From Endocalyx cinctus (lineage: Eukaryota > Ascomycota > Sordariomycetes > Amphisphaeriales > Apiosporaceae), in the NCBI GenBank assembly GCA_001600455.1, contig BCKC01000003.1, positions 1,550,001 through 1,614,000 on the forward strand: DNA of 64,000 nucleotides, given 5' to 3'. Below, in pieces: positions 13,742-25,900 of this stretch. How positions within the stretch are numbered: the stretch's first letter is position 1; every line of letters begins with the position of its first letter. Under the pieces are notes generated by a model. That model saw nothing but the letters and a program-made list of their open reading frames with translations, was not told where the DNA came from and did not search any database. The position numbers and the translations under genes were made by a program.

Positions 13742-15462
13742 TCAACCAAATAAAAATAAACATCTGGGGGCTGAGGGTTGTATGTTGTGGCGTCTCGGTC
13801 TATATGCTTTCGGGAAACAAGATAGGGACTACATAGTCTTTATTTATAGCCATTTGGCAATGGTCTCTTAGCAGGAAAACGTGGAACAAATATGATGCAC
13901 GAAAGACTTGTGATGGCAGGACATCGCCCAGTGATGTTTGTATAAGAGTGGCTTGCCAAATATGAACTGGCTCTTTGCCACCAGAAGCAAAAGGGAAATA
14001 CACTCGGGGGNGTTCCTTCAGTGCTAGAGCACTGCATGATAATGTCAAAAAAACCAATAAGCATTTCACCACCAATGGCCCTATAGGAGTGATATTGAAT
14101 TATTTCAAGCGTTTGATGGACAAAAGGCTATATCTATGTAAGAACTTTGAAGTCAGTCAGTACCTTCGAGCGGTCTTGTTATTCTTTTCATGTCAATCTT
14201 TCAGAAACCCCGATATCCCTACGACGATGTCCAGAGGCACGCATCTGTGGACGTCATTACTATTGACAGACTTGGCTGGGATTTTATATTCAACCTATGC
14301 AAGCAAAAACAGTAGCTCCCGGTATCTCTCACACCCCCTCGTCGTTTTGAATCGTGCAACAGCCAGACGTCATATCATCACTATCATATTAGATAGACAC
14401 TTCAAGATCAAAGTGTGAGACCGAAACAAGTAACCCACTTAATGTATAGTAAGTCATAAGATGATAAAAGCAACATAGACAGAGTCGACCATATAAAGGC
14501 GTAACATAAGTGGGATATTATACGCGTAGAATGATCATGAATCCATGCATCTAATTGATTTGAAAACCTTCCTTCCTGTTGTAGTACAATAACCCGAGTC
14601 TGAAGCCGCGCAAACCGCGTATGATAGAGCTTTACAAAACGAGGCTTGGCGTTTTTGAAATGAGTCTTTCCTCTTTTTTGATAATTTAGCGGGGCTGAGG
14701 AACAATTAAATGGCTTTTTTTCTCACCCATTTTTTCGTCCAGTAGTAAATCGTCACAGGCGAAAAGCAGCGCTGTTAAATTATCACCACAAAAAAAGGCA
14801 TTCCTCAGCCGAAAGTACGAACCAAGATTTGTACAAGTTGGTTGTATCTTTGAGCATTATTTTTATTATTTTAAACATACTTCTTTTTTTTTTTTTTTCA
14901 TCCCCGAGTATTGTAAGATAAGAGAGGCAGAGAAGATAGTTGGAGAGATTAAGGGTTGTAATTGATAATAGGCTGTAGATATTAGTGCCACTTCATTTTT
15001 TTTTTCCTCCCCTCTTCCTCTTATTTTTATTTATCTTAAGCAATATTTATATTATTTTCAGTCTGAATGTTGTCTCGACGACTTGATCAGCAGATTTTTG
15101 AGCGTCTTTTGATTCCTACTCTGACTAAAAGGGGCGGGCTCCGTGCTAAGTCGCCTCTTCAACAAAGACTGCAGGTAATTGGAATACGACTACATCATTC
15201 GACCAATCATATCAGCCATCCATTCAACCTTGCGGGTCGAATGAGAAACGGTATCGAAAGGACCCCTCCCCCTCCTTCTACTGTAACCTGCACCAATTTT
15301 CCTTCGCATATGCCTACGCAATCATCTTACTACCATTCTTCTTCTTTTTCACCATTACCAACCGCCAAAATTGCCTCGAGACGATCTGAACAGTTGGCTC
15401 GACATCTTTCGAGTTCTACCTCTTCATCACCCGATTCAAATTTCAATTCTCAATCCGCCGCC
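13742..15462. other. Intergenic and 5' leader of the pyrophosphatase gene
   Basis: Contains one undetermined base (N at 14011). Coding-like fragments occur: on the plus strand a piece at about 14205-14312, preceded by a good acceptor (TGTCAATCTTTCAG), reads KPRYPYDDVQRHASVDVIT and on to a stop, but it cannot be joined in phase to the open frame just upstream. On the minus strand an ORF ending at 14075 begins with a signal-peptide-like stretch. T-rich tracts at 14883-14899 and 14997-15006 and an acceptor-like TTTTCAG at 15054-15060 suggest a 5' UTR intron. The in-frame extension of the pyrophosphatase gene occupies 15067-15462. Confidence 0.45.
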
Positions 15463-16612
15463 ATGTCTTTCAGCGTCCGCAAGGTAGCTGCCCCAAACAC
15501 CTTGGAGCATCGTGTCTACATTGAGAAGGATGGCGTTCCTGTCTCACCCTTTCACGATATTCCTCTCTACGCCAACCAGGAGCAGACCATCCTCAACATG
15601 ATTGTTGAGATTCCTCGATGGACCAATGCCAAGCTTGAGGTAATTTAGAAATCGATTGAGAAAATTCTAACATATCATCATAATATCGTTATAACTAATG
15701 AATTTTCCCGGCCACAGATCTCCAAGGATGAGCTTCTCAACCCCATCAAGCAGGATATTAAGAAGGGCAAGCTTCGATATGTTCGCAACTGCTTCCCCCA
15801 CAAGGGTTATCTCTGGAACTACGGCGCCTTCCCCCAGGTAATACTCCCCTTTCTTTCATTCGATCCTTTTAGCTCTTGTTTGTGTGGCCTTCCACTTGTG
15901 CTAACAAACTTTGTGATTCTCGTAGACCTGGGAAGACCCCAACGCCATTCACCCCGAGACCAAGGCCAAGGGAGATAACGACCCGCTCGACGTTTGCGAG
16001 ATTGGTGAGCTTGTTGGCTACGTTGGTCAGGTCAAACAAGTCAAGGTCCTCGGTGTCATGGCTCTCCTTGACGAGGAAGAGACTGACTGGAAGGTCATTG
16101 TCGTCGATGTGAACGACCCATTGGCTCCTAAGCTCAACGACGTTGAGGATGTTGAGCGCCACCTTCCCGGTCTCCTTCGCGCCACCAACGAGTGGTTCCG
16201 TATCTACAAGATTCCTGATGGAAAGCCCGAGAACCAGTTTGCCTTCACTGGCGAGTGCAAGAACAAGGCGTAAGTATCATCTACTGGTAATTTTTCAAAA
16301 TACATTCGACTGACGCAATTCACAGTTACGCGATGGATGTCGTTCGTGAGTGCGGTGAGGCCTGGGAGAGACTCATCACTGGCAAGACACAGCCCGGTGG
16401 CATTTCCACGTATGTAGCCGCAAATCATCTATATTCTCATGTTTTCCCACGTAGACTGACCAAATTCTAGCACCAACTTGACCGTGGCCCACTCGCCCAG
16501 CCGCGTCACCCCCGACCAGCTGCCGCCTCTACCCGCCAACGAGAACCTTCCCCCCGAGAAGATCGACTCCTCGATCGACAAGTGGTTCTTCATCAGCGGT
16601 GCTGCCGCTTAA
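15463..16612 (+). CDS. ipp1: Inorganic pyrophosphatase (family I, soluble)
   Basis: The enzyme hydrolyses pyrophosphate to two phosphates, pulling biosynthetic reactions forward. Five exons (to 15639, 15718-15837, 15926-16269, 16326-16409, 16471-16612) give 288 residues from the ATG at 15463, the normal length of the fungal cytosolic enzyme. The family signature with its metal-binding aspartates is visible as [12 protein letters not shown], and the stretches around [13 protein letters not shown] and [20 protein letters not shown] are typical. The ATG at 15463 sits in a GCCGCCATG context and matches the usual N terminus (MSFSVRKV). The frame stays open upstream to an ATG at 15067, adding 132 Ser/Arg-rich residues that could be a mitochondrial presequence (see findings). 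All splice phases agree. Confidence 0.93.
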
Positions 16613-17854
16613 GCTTAATCCTTGATATATTGGGCTCGATAGATAAAAGTTCCCTCTACAATGTCTCTAGGGGTTATAAAGTTTAGCTTGGTCATGTCTT
16701 TTTTCGTATTAACAGGTTGTGTTGTAAGATGTGTCGATCGATACAGGTACAATCACACGGTTCTATAGAGAAACCAGAAAAACTCCCGAGGTCTCTAAGT
16801 GACCTCTTGGGTAGAATATACCAACAACTTTGACAGTATATGTATACGTTGCTCTTGCTGTGCTCTGATAGCCCCGCCAACGCCTTTCCAATGCTCGCAA
16901 TAATGGTGATAGTAATACAGACAGTAGGTTGTATTCATCGATCCGCTGTAGCTTTCTTATCCGTCGGTCAAGTCGGCTTGCTTTTGTAATATTCGGGAAT
17001 GTCGCTCTACTTCCTCCACAATACCTTTGATCCCTAACTTCTCGCCATCCAGGTTCATTTCCTTTCCATCCTCTATATTGACATCCTCGGTTAACGAATC
17101 TGTTCATAATCCTCATACTCAAGGCTTCCCAAAATTAGACGTACTGAATTTAACTATAAGCGAACTGGATTCGGTCGCGCTTCGGGGTAGTAATTTCGTA
17201 TTTATTCTCATTCCAGTTCGGCGAGCGTTTGGGGGGATCAAACCCAAAAATAATCTCGTGGGCCGCGAGGCTACAGAGAAAGGGTTGAACTTAATGTTCA
17301 CCTCGGTGATAAACTTTGTGATCATGACTGGCTGGCTGTCGCGAGCAGACGAACTGGTAATTATCCAATGTTATTATAAGACCTAACAGTTCACATAACT
17401 GCGAGAAGACAATTACTTACATAAAAATAGGTATCAATTGGAATTTATTTCGACAGCTTCGCCTACAAGAAAACTGAGGCTTAAATAACTTCGAGATTTC
17501 GCGCCAGCCAGTGATGAACCAATTCAGTTCTAAGGCATGGGGTTTTTTTTGTGGCTGATATATTTATGGCGGTGCGTATATTTATTTACTTAGCTAGGCG
17601 CCAAGATTTCGCTCAGCTGTACCTTCTAGTCGACGATGCTAGTATTGCTTTGCCCTTTATGCACCAATCGGGGTAGGCAACTTGCAACGTCACCAGGATT
17701 TATTTTGGTCTCCCTATCACAGCTCGACCTCGAAATGCCTTGAAAGGCCACTTATTCTTAATACTTATGCCTATTTCTTTGAAAGTACGTATGTAGACGC
17801 TTTCATGTAACTTTGAATACTCCTCGCAAGTATAGCACCGGCCACAGACTCGAG
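16613..17854. other. Intergenic between pyrophosphatase and sec20
   Basis: Holds the 3' UTR of the pyrophosphatase gene and the promoter of sec20. Short ORFs on both strands (for example 16763-17122 and 17027-17386) have no coding bias and no recognisable product. The 17400-17800 part is AT-rich. An alternative in-frame ATG for sec20 lies at 17813. Confidence 0.5.
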
Positions 17855-19211
17855 ATGTCCTTAGAAGCGCTTGAGAAGCGCTTTACGGATCTGCATGACC
17901 GTCTAGCTGTGCTGCAAGACGCTACGAACCAGCTTAAGGAGCTGATCGACCGCCTCGCGAACTTCGACTTCAGACCGGGCTCTGTGCCTCTAAGCGCCGG
18001 TGACGACGACAATGTCGGTGCTGAACTCGGCAGCGAGATCAACCAAATTCTGAGGGAGCAAGAGGAGGAACTCGAGTTACTGAACGAAGAGATCGTTGAT
18101 CTATGGCCAGGACGACCCGGAAGCGAACTACATCATGACAAAGAGAGGCTAAAAGATGGCGCAAAGCGGCTAGGGCAGGAGCTTCAGATGTAAGTTTAGG
18201 TCCTTCGAATACCGCTTTGCCTACATCAGGTTTATGTGCTGACTTTACGCATGATGCAGCTGCCGAAAGTCTTTTCGAAAGGCGCAAATCTCGGCTAAGC
18301 GCAACTTAGATATAGCCCGACGTCAAGAAAAAGAACTATTATACGCCTCGTTCGCGAATTCTAGGTCCGGTGCTTCCTCTCCGTCGCTACAGGGAACAGA
18401 AACGACAGCTGGAGCAGGGGCTTTGCCTACACGGCGGAAACAATTCGTGAACAAATCGGAGATGACAAAAGAGGAGCGCATGATTAGCGCTAGCAACGAT
18501 GTGACTCAGTCGATGAGACGCACTCACGACCTCATGGCGGCCGAGCTTTCCAAGAGCGATTTCGCCCACAACGCACTAAAGGAATCAACCGCTGCTCTTG
18601 CTCAGCTGTCAGAGAGCTATTCAAGCCTCGATACCATGCTGTCTAGCTCTCGCGCCCTGCTAGGTACGCTTCTGAAGAGCCAGAAGACGGATACATGGTA
18701 TTTGCAATCAGCATTCTACATATTACTTGTCACAATTGGCTGGCTTGTGTGGAGGCGCCTTCTCTGGGGCCCCACGTGGTGGTTGGTCTGGCTTCCACTG
18801 AAGCTCATATTCAAGACCGGTGTTGGTGTATCCAACATGGTTGTTACCCGGGATAACTCGCAAGCAGACTCAGGGTCGGACCCTGCTGCTGTCACGGCTG
18901 GTTCTCAACAAGTTTACATGAATAACGACAATGTCCCTACTATCCAGGTCGGCCAGTCGTCAACACAATCGTCGCAGGAGACACACGAACCGGAATCATT
19001 GGTGGAGCAAGTTGGGAAAATAATAGACGAGTCTACCGAAACATACCATGACTCTCCAGAGGAAATAGATGCTACCGCAGCCGATACTAAAGAAGAAACG
19101 GTATTAAGGGATCGCACAGAAGAAGACATACCTAATCCAAAGAAGAGAATGATGGAGGATGAGCCCGGGGCGCAGCACGACGCCACACAGAGAGTGAAAG
19201 ATGAACTGTAG
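17855..19211 (+). CDS. sec20: Sec20-type SNARE for Golgi-to-ER retrograde transport
   Basis: Sec20 is an ER-membrane SNARE that, with Ufe1, Use1 and Sec22, receives COPI vesicles returning from the Golgi. Two exons (17855-18189, 18260-19211; intron 70 nt) encode 428 residues. The N-terminal 110 residues are coiled-coil-like and acidic. The Sec20 domain lies at about 190-260 (SMRRTHDLMAAELSKSDFA through the DTMLSSSRALLGTLLKSQK region). It runs into a membrane anchor at about 258-276, with a second hydrophobic stretch at 281-297. A lumenal tail of about 130 acidic, Ser/Thr-rich residues ends in RVKDEL. A C-terminal KDEL/HDEL retrieval signal is a known feature of yeast Sec20, which ends HDEL, and strongly supports the call. 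An in-frame ATG at 17813 would add 14 residues; I prefer 17855 because it directly starts the helical region. Confidence 0.88.
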
Positions 19212-20691
19212 GAGGTTACAGCAGAAATATCCATTACAATTAAAAAAAAAAAAAAAACATAATCACGTGGTTTTATATCTATCGTGACGTTACGAGTTTC
19301 TCAATTTCTGGTTTTCGCGTTCTAACAAGAATTCTATATGAGAGGTGACAGCTAGCCATGTTCTGCCTGCACCGCTCTCAAACTGGGAAGTTCCAGCAAT
19401 CTACAAAAAGACAGAAAAAAAAAACTATCGTTAGTCTCAATAGATGGGACCTTAAAAGGATACCGGGACCCATGGCGTTTTCCCGAAATGACTTTGAAGT
19501 TAATTTTTTTTTCTTCTCTTTTTCCTTTGTTCGAAGCAAGAGGCTTCGGCCAAGAAGCCGGGATAATATACGTTAGCCTGTCCTACCTGGTCAGATAGGC
19601 GCACAAGAGACAATAGAAGTTTAAAATCTCTGACTTTCGTAGTATCGAAGAGGATAAAGAGAGCAGAACAAGAAACTGAATTTGGGCTGATCTATATCTG
19701 TGCCGCGTAAGTCTTTTTCACCCAGTACTTTTTTCTTCTCTCCCTTCCCTTCCCTTTTCTCGTCCTTTTTTTTCATCTTATTTCATCTTATTTCAAACCC
19801 CCTCTTATTCCCCTTATTTTCCCTTTTCTCACCACTGATTCATGTATTGATCCATTCACATTTGACATTTTACATTTGCTCAAAAAAGGTAGATTGATGT
19901 AAAAGAGGAAACTTAATTTCAGACTTCTCTATCATCAGTTGAATGGCTTCTCTTCTTTTGTTTGCTTTCCACTATTTATGACTCTCCTCCCCCTGCCCCC
20001 TCTCTTCTGACTGATTGTGTGGGAAGGTAATTTCTCGCCTACTTCTCCCTGCATATGTGAAGGGACTTACACCGAACCCCTTACTTCATCTTCAATTTCC
20101 CCTCACTCATCAATCATCACTTACAAACAAATAAAAAAAGAAAGTCAATTATTCAACTCCGCATGGAGGGTATCATTTTCTATTTGCTGGAATTTGCCTA
20201 TGATCCTTCTCCTTGCTTCCTTGTTTATCTCCCTTTTCTAAGTTCGCTCTCGTTCCTCCGCGCAATGAAAAAAAGGGAGATGCGTACTTATGTATGTATG
20301 TAAGGGGCAACTCCCTCTAGTACCTCAGCATTCGTCGATTCTTCCCCGTCTATCCTCCTTTACCTTTATGGTCTTTCATTTCCAGTGCATAACGACAATA
20401 AGAGAGAGAAAAGAAGTGAATAGAAGAAGAGAAAGTTTTATGGCTTCTTTTTTTTCTTTTTTTTTTTTTTGTGGTGATCATTAATTACAAGAAGGAAGAA
20501 GTTTCTTCTAGCTTATGTGCGCCCATGATTATCTCCCACCCCTCTCGCTTATATCTTTTCCTTCTCCTCTCACCATTTCGATCTCTCCAATAGATGCGAT
20601 TCGAAAAAGCTGGTAGATGGGTTTTTAAGTAAGATACGTAGTGGCGAGCAAATTATAGATGTCAATAAGGTAAGTTATTTATTTATTCTTT
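19212..20691. other. Convergent intergenic region, pyrimidine-rich
   Basis: The 3' ends of sec20 (+) and the HMG gene (-) face each other across 1.5 kb. The sequence has an A run at 19241-19257 and long C/T tracts (19700-19800, 20440-20470). ORFs here are low-complexity readings of these tracts. I see no gene. Confidence 0.55.
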
Positions 20692-22941
20692 TTATCCTCC
20701 GGGACTGTCCGCTGTTGTGCCCAGGATTTCATCGATATTGTCGATATCGCCGAGGCGGAAATCGTCGCTCTCGCCAAGAGTCTCCCACGTGCTCAACTTG
20801 GGATCGGTCAGCGGTGTAGACGTCGAGTCGCCTCCTATGCCGCCGAGATCATCGCCCGGATGCCAGGGGCTGCCGCCATCGTCGCCGTGGGGGTGATGGT
20901 AGGCCTGATCGAACTGATGAGGGTGCGACGAGTGCCCTCCTCCGCCATGGCCCATCAATCCATCGGGATCGTACTGAGATAACGGGGCCGGGTCTATTCC
21001 GCCGAAATCGTGGGTCGCGTTCTGAGGATCCATCGTGCCTAATATTCCTAGTGCGTCGTATGTGTCTTGCCCCCCGTTACCGCCCGCTCCTATATGCATC
21101 AGCGACGGGTCGATCGGGTTCTCGCTTCCTCGATGATGGTTATGCAGTGCCGACATACCCGGGTGCGGATGGTGCGGCTGCGGCTGCTGCAGAGGCGGCG
21201 GCGGATATCCGGAGCCCATCATGCTGGCATAGTGGTCGAGGGGCGAGCCGTGCGGGTGGTAACCGGCGCTTGGAGAGTTGGCCTTGCTCATATACACATT
21301 TTCCACGAAGGCCGGGACACCGTACGCGCCGGGGTTCATAGGACCGTGATGCTGGGGTAGAGGAGGGTGGTGAGGGTGATGGTGCGGAAATGTCGGTCTC
21401 GTGAACTCGCTGCTCTGCTGGTAGTACTGGTTCGCGCCCAAGCCCGCTCCGTACTCGGCCGGTCGCGGTTTTCCTGGGTTCGAATACTGAAAGGAAGATT
21501 GGTGCGCGCCGTACGACATGCCCCTGGGTGGTTGTTGATGTGTCTGCGGCGGCGGTTGCGGTGCGTAATACGCCATCCCCCTGGGAGGCCTGTAATCGCC
21601 GTCCGGATCACCGTACAACGACGACGAGCCGGCTCTAGTTCCGCGCGACACGCTGCGCGACGGTGGCTGGCTACCACCGAGTTCGTCATTCCAGTCGTAC
21701 CCGCCCAAGATCGAGTCTTCATCTTCGGAATGATGACGGTCAGCGTTGGCGAGCCTAGCATCACCTCCCGCCACGGGTCCACCAGCACCGCCGGCGGCCG
21801 GTTTAGTCGCCGGCTTCGTCTTGGCGGGCGCGAACTTGTAATCGGGGAAGGCGAGCTTGTGCTGGGACCGCTCCACCTTCGCCAGATCGTCGAACCGGTC
21901 CCGCAGCTCCTGCGACTCCATGTTCCAGCTGACGCCGCAGACCTGGGAGATGACCTGGTGGTTGTCGTGCCGCTTCCACTCCTTGGTCCGGTTCTGGTAC
22001 GCCTTTCGGTACAGCATGAAGGCGTTCATGGGCCGCTTGATCTTGCCGTTCTTGGACGAGGCGACCTCCTGCCGCCGCTCCTCGGGCGAGCGCCGCGCGT
22101 ACGCGTCGATGTCGGTGTCGGTCACGTGCGTGATGTTGCGCACGAGCTCGCTCAGGGGCGCCTCGAGAACTACCTCGGGCTTGGACCCGTCGCCGCCGGC
22201 CTTCCGTCTCCGGGGCTTGCGCGGGGCGGCACGGGTCGGTCGGTTGCTGGGCGACGAGGAGGACTTCTCTACGCGCGATCCCGGCTGGGGCCCTAATATA
22301 GAGGTATTGTTTAACGCCCGGCCGCTGCGGGTGGTCATACCCGTGCTGACGATAGCTGCGCCGCCGACACCTTCGATACTCTCGAGAGGTGTGGGAGGTG
22401 ATGTCGCGGGCGTGCTGTAGCTTGGCTAGAGGAAACGGTTAGCTTCGTGGATGGCAGAAAATAAGATGATGGGGGTGGAGGACAGAAGATAAACACATAC
22501 AGTGGCTGATAACGCGTCCGGTAGTTGAGGGTACGGACTAGGGTCCATGAAACCACCCTGTTGCGAATAACCACTGCTGTCGCCGCCGACGTACGAAGTC
22601 GTCGCGTAGGGAGAGCCGTTCCTCGCGGGTGCACTCGTGCTCGGGAGGTGTAGACCGTTTGGGTCGTATGTAGTAGGAATGGGGCTTGAGAAGCGGGAGT
22701 GAGAGTGAGGGTGCGGGCTGCCGTTACTATTGTCATTGTGGCCTTGCTGTGGTGTAGGGTCTGATGTCGGGGTATTAGAAGGAAACGATGTAGGAGGTGG
22801 CGTGAGAGCGTTGTTATGTTGGATCAGCTGCTGAAAGCCGTTACGAAGGGCAACGTCATCGTCTATGATTCTTTTTTCGCCCTTGATGTCATTTTGAGAT
22901 GGTGACGGCAACGCCGTTATGGATGGTTCTCCGTCCTCCAT
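20692..22941 (-). CDS. HMG-box transcription factor, FMF-1/Ste11-like
   Basis: This is a nuclear DNA-binding regulator. Two exons (22941-22501 and 22425-20692; intron 75 nt with a GCTAAC branch site) encode 724 residues. A MATA-type HMG box spans about 275-345, starting KIKRPMNAFMLYRKAYQN and containing NHQVISQVCGVSWN. It is preceded by a basic Arg/Lys-rich patch (PRKPRRRKAGG). The long C-terminal region is rich in His, Pro, Gly and Gln, typical of an activation region, and the N-terminal region is Ser/Pro/Thr-rich. The box most resembles that of S. pombe Ste11 and its filamentous orthologues (Neurospora fmf-1, Podospora HMG5), which control mating-type gene expression and fertility. I recall this family rather than having aligned it, so the orthologue is inference while the HMG box is direct. 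The gene is GC-rich. A short overlapping uORF starts 5 nt upstream of the ATG. Confidence 0.85.
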
Positions 22942-22946
22942 CTCAT
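22917..22946 (-). promoter_or_regulatory. Overlapping upstream ORF at the HMG gene start
   Basis: An ATG five bases before the HMG start opens a 9-codon frame that overlaps the beginning of the main coding region and ends at TAA. The main ATG has G at -3 and G at +4, whereas the upstream ATG has a pyrimidine at -3, so leaky scanning would favour the main frame. A role in limiting translation is possible but is inference. Confidence 0.4.
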
Positions 22947-25900
22947 GGGAGGTTGTGTTTTATCTTCTTTCTCTCCCTTCTCTGCGTATCGAGTATTCTT
23001 TTTTTTTTTCTCTTCAAGCGTTATAGGTAGGTAGGTAGGTAGATTTCGAGGGTATTCAAGAAAAAGCAAGATACAAACGTTATTTTCCCATGCGTTCAGT
23101 TGAGAGAGAGCTAGTGGTGGAAGGACAAGAGAAATGAGAGTCTCTTCTTTTATGAAGAGAATGGAGCAAATAAAGAGCTAGGTTTGGTAGAGAGGTTTAA
23201 GCTAATTATAATTGAACCATTCGAGGAATAAGGACTAGTTGAGATTAAGAATTATCAGGTCTGTGAGCATTAAAGGGGTGTATGAAGGCTTTCAGCCCAG
23301 TTTAAAGAGATGTTTGTCTTTTTTTTTTCTTTGCTATCTGCCCACACTTGGACGATAACGATGCCACCAAGAGAATAGGGGGTAGAGAGATAGAGAGATG
23401 TCTTCGGTGGTTTACCTACCAGATTCGGAACACCAAGATCTTCGACGACAAAACTCGGGCCGGGAGGTTGTGATGGATATTGCTTTTCCTGCTTCTTGAC
23501 GTATGCTTCCGCTTTCTCGGTAACAAGGGATAACTCCAAGAAGGGAGGAGGGTGGGTGGCAAGAAGTACAACAAGTTCCTTTATTCTGAAGAATATAAGA
23601 TAAGTATAATGGTCCTTCCCTCGAAAAATAAAAAGTGACGAGAGTGATCGAGCCAAAGAGTAAGAAAGGAGTGGCACGCGAGTGCAGTGTACCATTTAAA
23701 CAAGTGAGAGAGAGAGGGAAGAAATAAATAAAATCGAATTGTGGTAGTTGAGGGTTGATAGTTGGGAGCAAGTGTTATCCCAGAAAAATGGGGGTGTATG
23801 AGTTAGGTTTGTTGGTTTTCCCACTTACTTCGAAGGGACTCCGTCATATGAAGAGGGAGAGGGGAGGAAAAGTCGACTGATCAAAATAGATTTTCCTCAA
23901 TGGTAGCAATGTGAGTAGGGTGCTTGTTGTCTCTGTCTCTCTACGTGTTGGTACGTCAGTAAGGATATTGCGCTGCGGCAAACGTATCTCTCTCTTTTCC
24001 TTACCTTCTTCGGGGCCGTCTTTCTCTTAATTATGCTTGTACTGTCGAGTTGAAGATAGGGGGGTTCGTCCGGTAAGTTATCTCTGGCTTCTCTTTTCTC
24101 TCTTTCTTTTCTGTAGTTCGGTGATTCATCAGCAACTCTGTTTTTTTTTTCCCCTTATCTTTTTCAACAACTCTTGCTTTTTCTCCTCTTCTTCTCCTTT
24201 TTAACCCTGTCTCATTCATCCAATATAAGGAATAAATGCTCGATTAAATTTTAAAGAAAATGAAAAGAAGTTCCTAAAATCGGGGCTGAAAGACACACTC
24301 ACACCTTTTTTCCCTCTTCTATTTCGATCTGATAATCAAAAAAAAGACCAACTATCGATGATTATAGTCAGCCTTCTCTCCTCCACGTATACGCACATCC
24401 CTGAACTATCAGTCTCGTGACGCACAGAGCATTACACACGCAACTTATCTCAGCCCCGGAAAGTAGCGCGATGATTCACTCAACGAAACCCACTAGAGCC
24501 AGGGATCATGAATTCGATCTGATCTGCAAAGCGAGCAAGCGAGCAGCGGGAAATTTGGCCGATAAACGATAATCAAGGGTGAGAAGGGGTCGTTATGTCA
24601 TGCCTCGACTGAACAAGCAAGCCTCCTTTAGAGCTCCGAGGAAAACAAAAAGGGGAGGGGAAAAAAAGGAAAACGATAGGACAGGGGAAGATGTGATAGG
24701 GAAACAGTGTACGTGTGTGGTTGTGAGAAAGTAGTGTTCAGGTGATCCGCAGCCAGCATCAGATCTGTCAGAAACTGAGTTTGTCTCTGATATGCGATTC
24801 AGGGGGGCTGATGAGCGCACAGCGAAAGTAACAGCACGGAGTATGACAGTGAAGGGTAGGGCCAGGTAACGTCAAGGATATGTGGTGGGTCTGGCGGGAA
24901 TAGACATGCAGAAGCCACCGGTCAGGTGAGCATTATCTAAATAAAAAATAAAGTACGAACCTATGACGGAAGGTTATATGTGTGGTGGTATCTTGGCTAC
25001 TTATCGCTATAGGTTTGGAGGTAGGTAGGTAGATGAGTTGGCGTCTATGATGCGCGCTGGGTGTGGGCGGGATCACGTCTGTATGTATCGCTGATGAGCA
25101 AGTGGGCAGGTTAACCTGGGGACCTAGAATGTCTCTATCCTCGTCCTTGTCAGTAGCTCTCCGAAAATACAATGCAAGTATCAGCTAGTCAGCCGTAAGT
25201 GAACGTGTGTGTAGGTATAGGTTGATGAGGTAAAAAATCTGTGTGTTGTCTCTCTCTTACTTCGAACTAGAGTCAAAACCCCTCAGGCAGCGCAGTAGTT
25301 ATTATGAGTAAAAAGAAATATACCAAGTACTCTAGGACTATTGAAGTAATAGTATCGCTGAAGTAAATAAACAGAATAGGCGGATATGTGACTGGTGGGA
25401 CTTCACTGCAGTAGGGACTACCTTGACTGACAGATCAGATATTGGGTAGCTAATAGGATATTGGTGTATAGGTAGAAAGAGACGGTTGATGAGCCCACGC
25501 CCCCGACCCCCCTTTCTTTTTCTTTGGCCTTTTTTATTTATTTATTTTTCTTCTAATAATACACTGATATTTGCCAGGAAAGATAGGTAGGTAGGCAATC
25601 AGGTAGATAGGCAAGTAGACAAGGAATAGGCCAAAAAAAAGGAATGAATTAATATTCAATTGATGCAGTCTCCCCGACAGACTTACAGACTTTACACGAG
25701 CCTATTCTTAGGCAACTTCCTTTGTTCTCTGTGCAGCTTCTTTCTGGGCCTTCCTTTTTTTTCTAAAAAAAAAAAAAAAAAAAAAAAAAAGGAAATAAAC
25801 ATGAAAATGAAAATACTCACTACGCAATACAGTAATGGACTCCAAACACGATTATTGACAGTATGACGTTTTATTTTCCCAATGGTTTGATCAGAATATT

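Noticed and set aside
21367..22420. 309-aa and 187-aa plus-strand ORFs opposite the HMG gene
   Set aside because: Antisense shadows of a GC-rich gene; the minus-strand frame holds the HMG box.
25765..25790. Poly-A tract as a retroposon tail
   Set aside because: No element body, no target-site duplication and no coding remnant adjacent.
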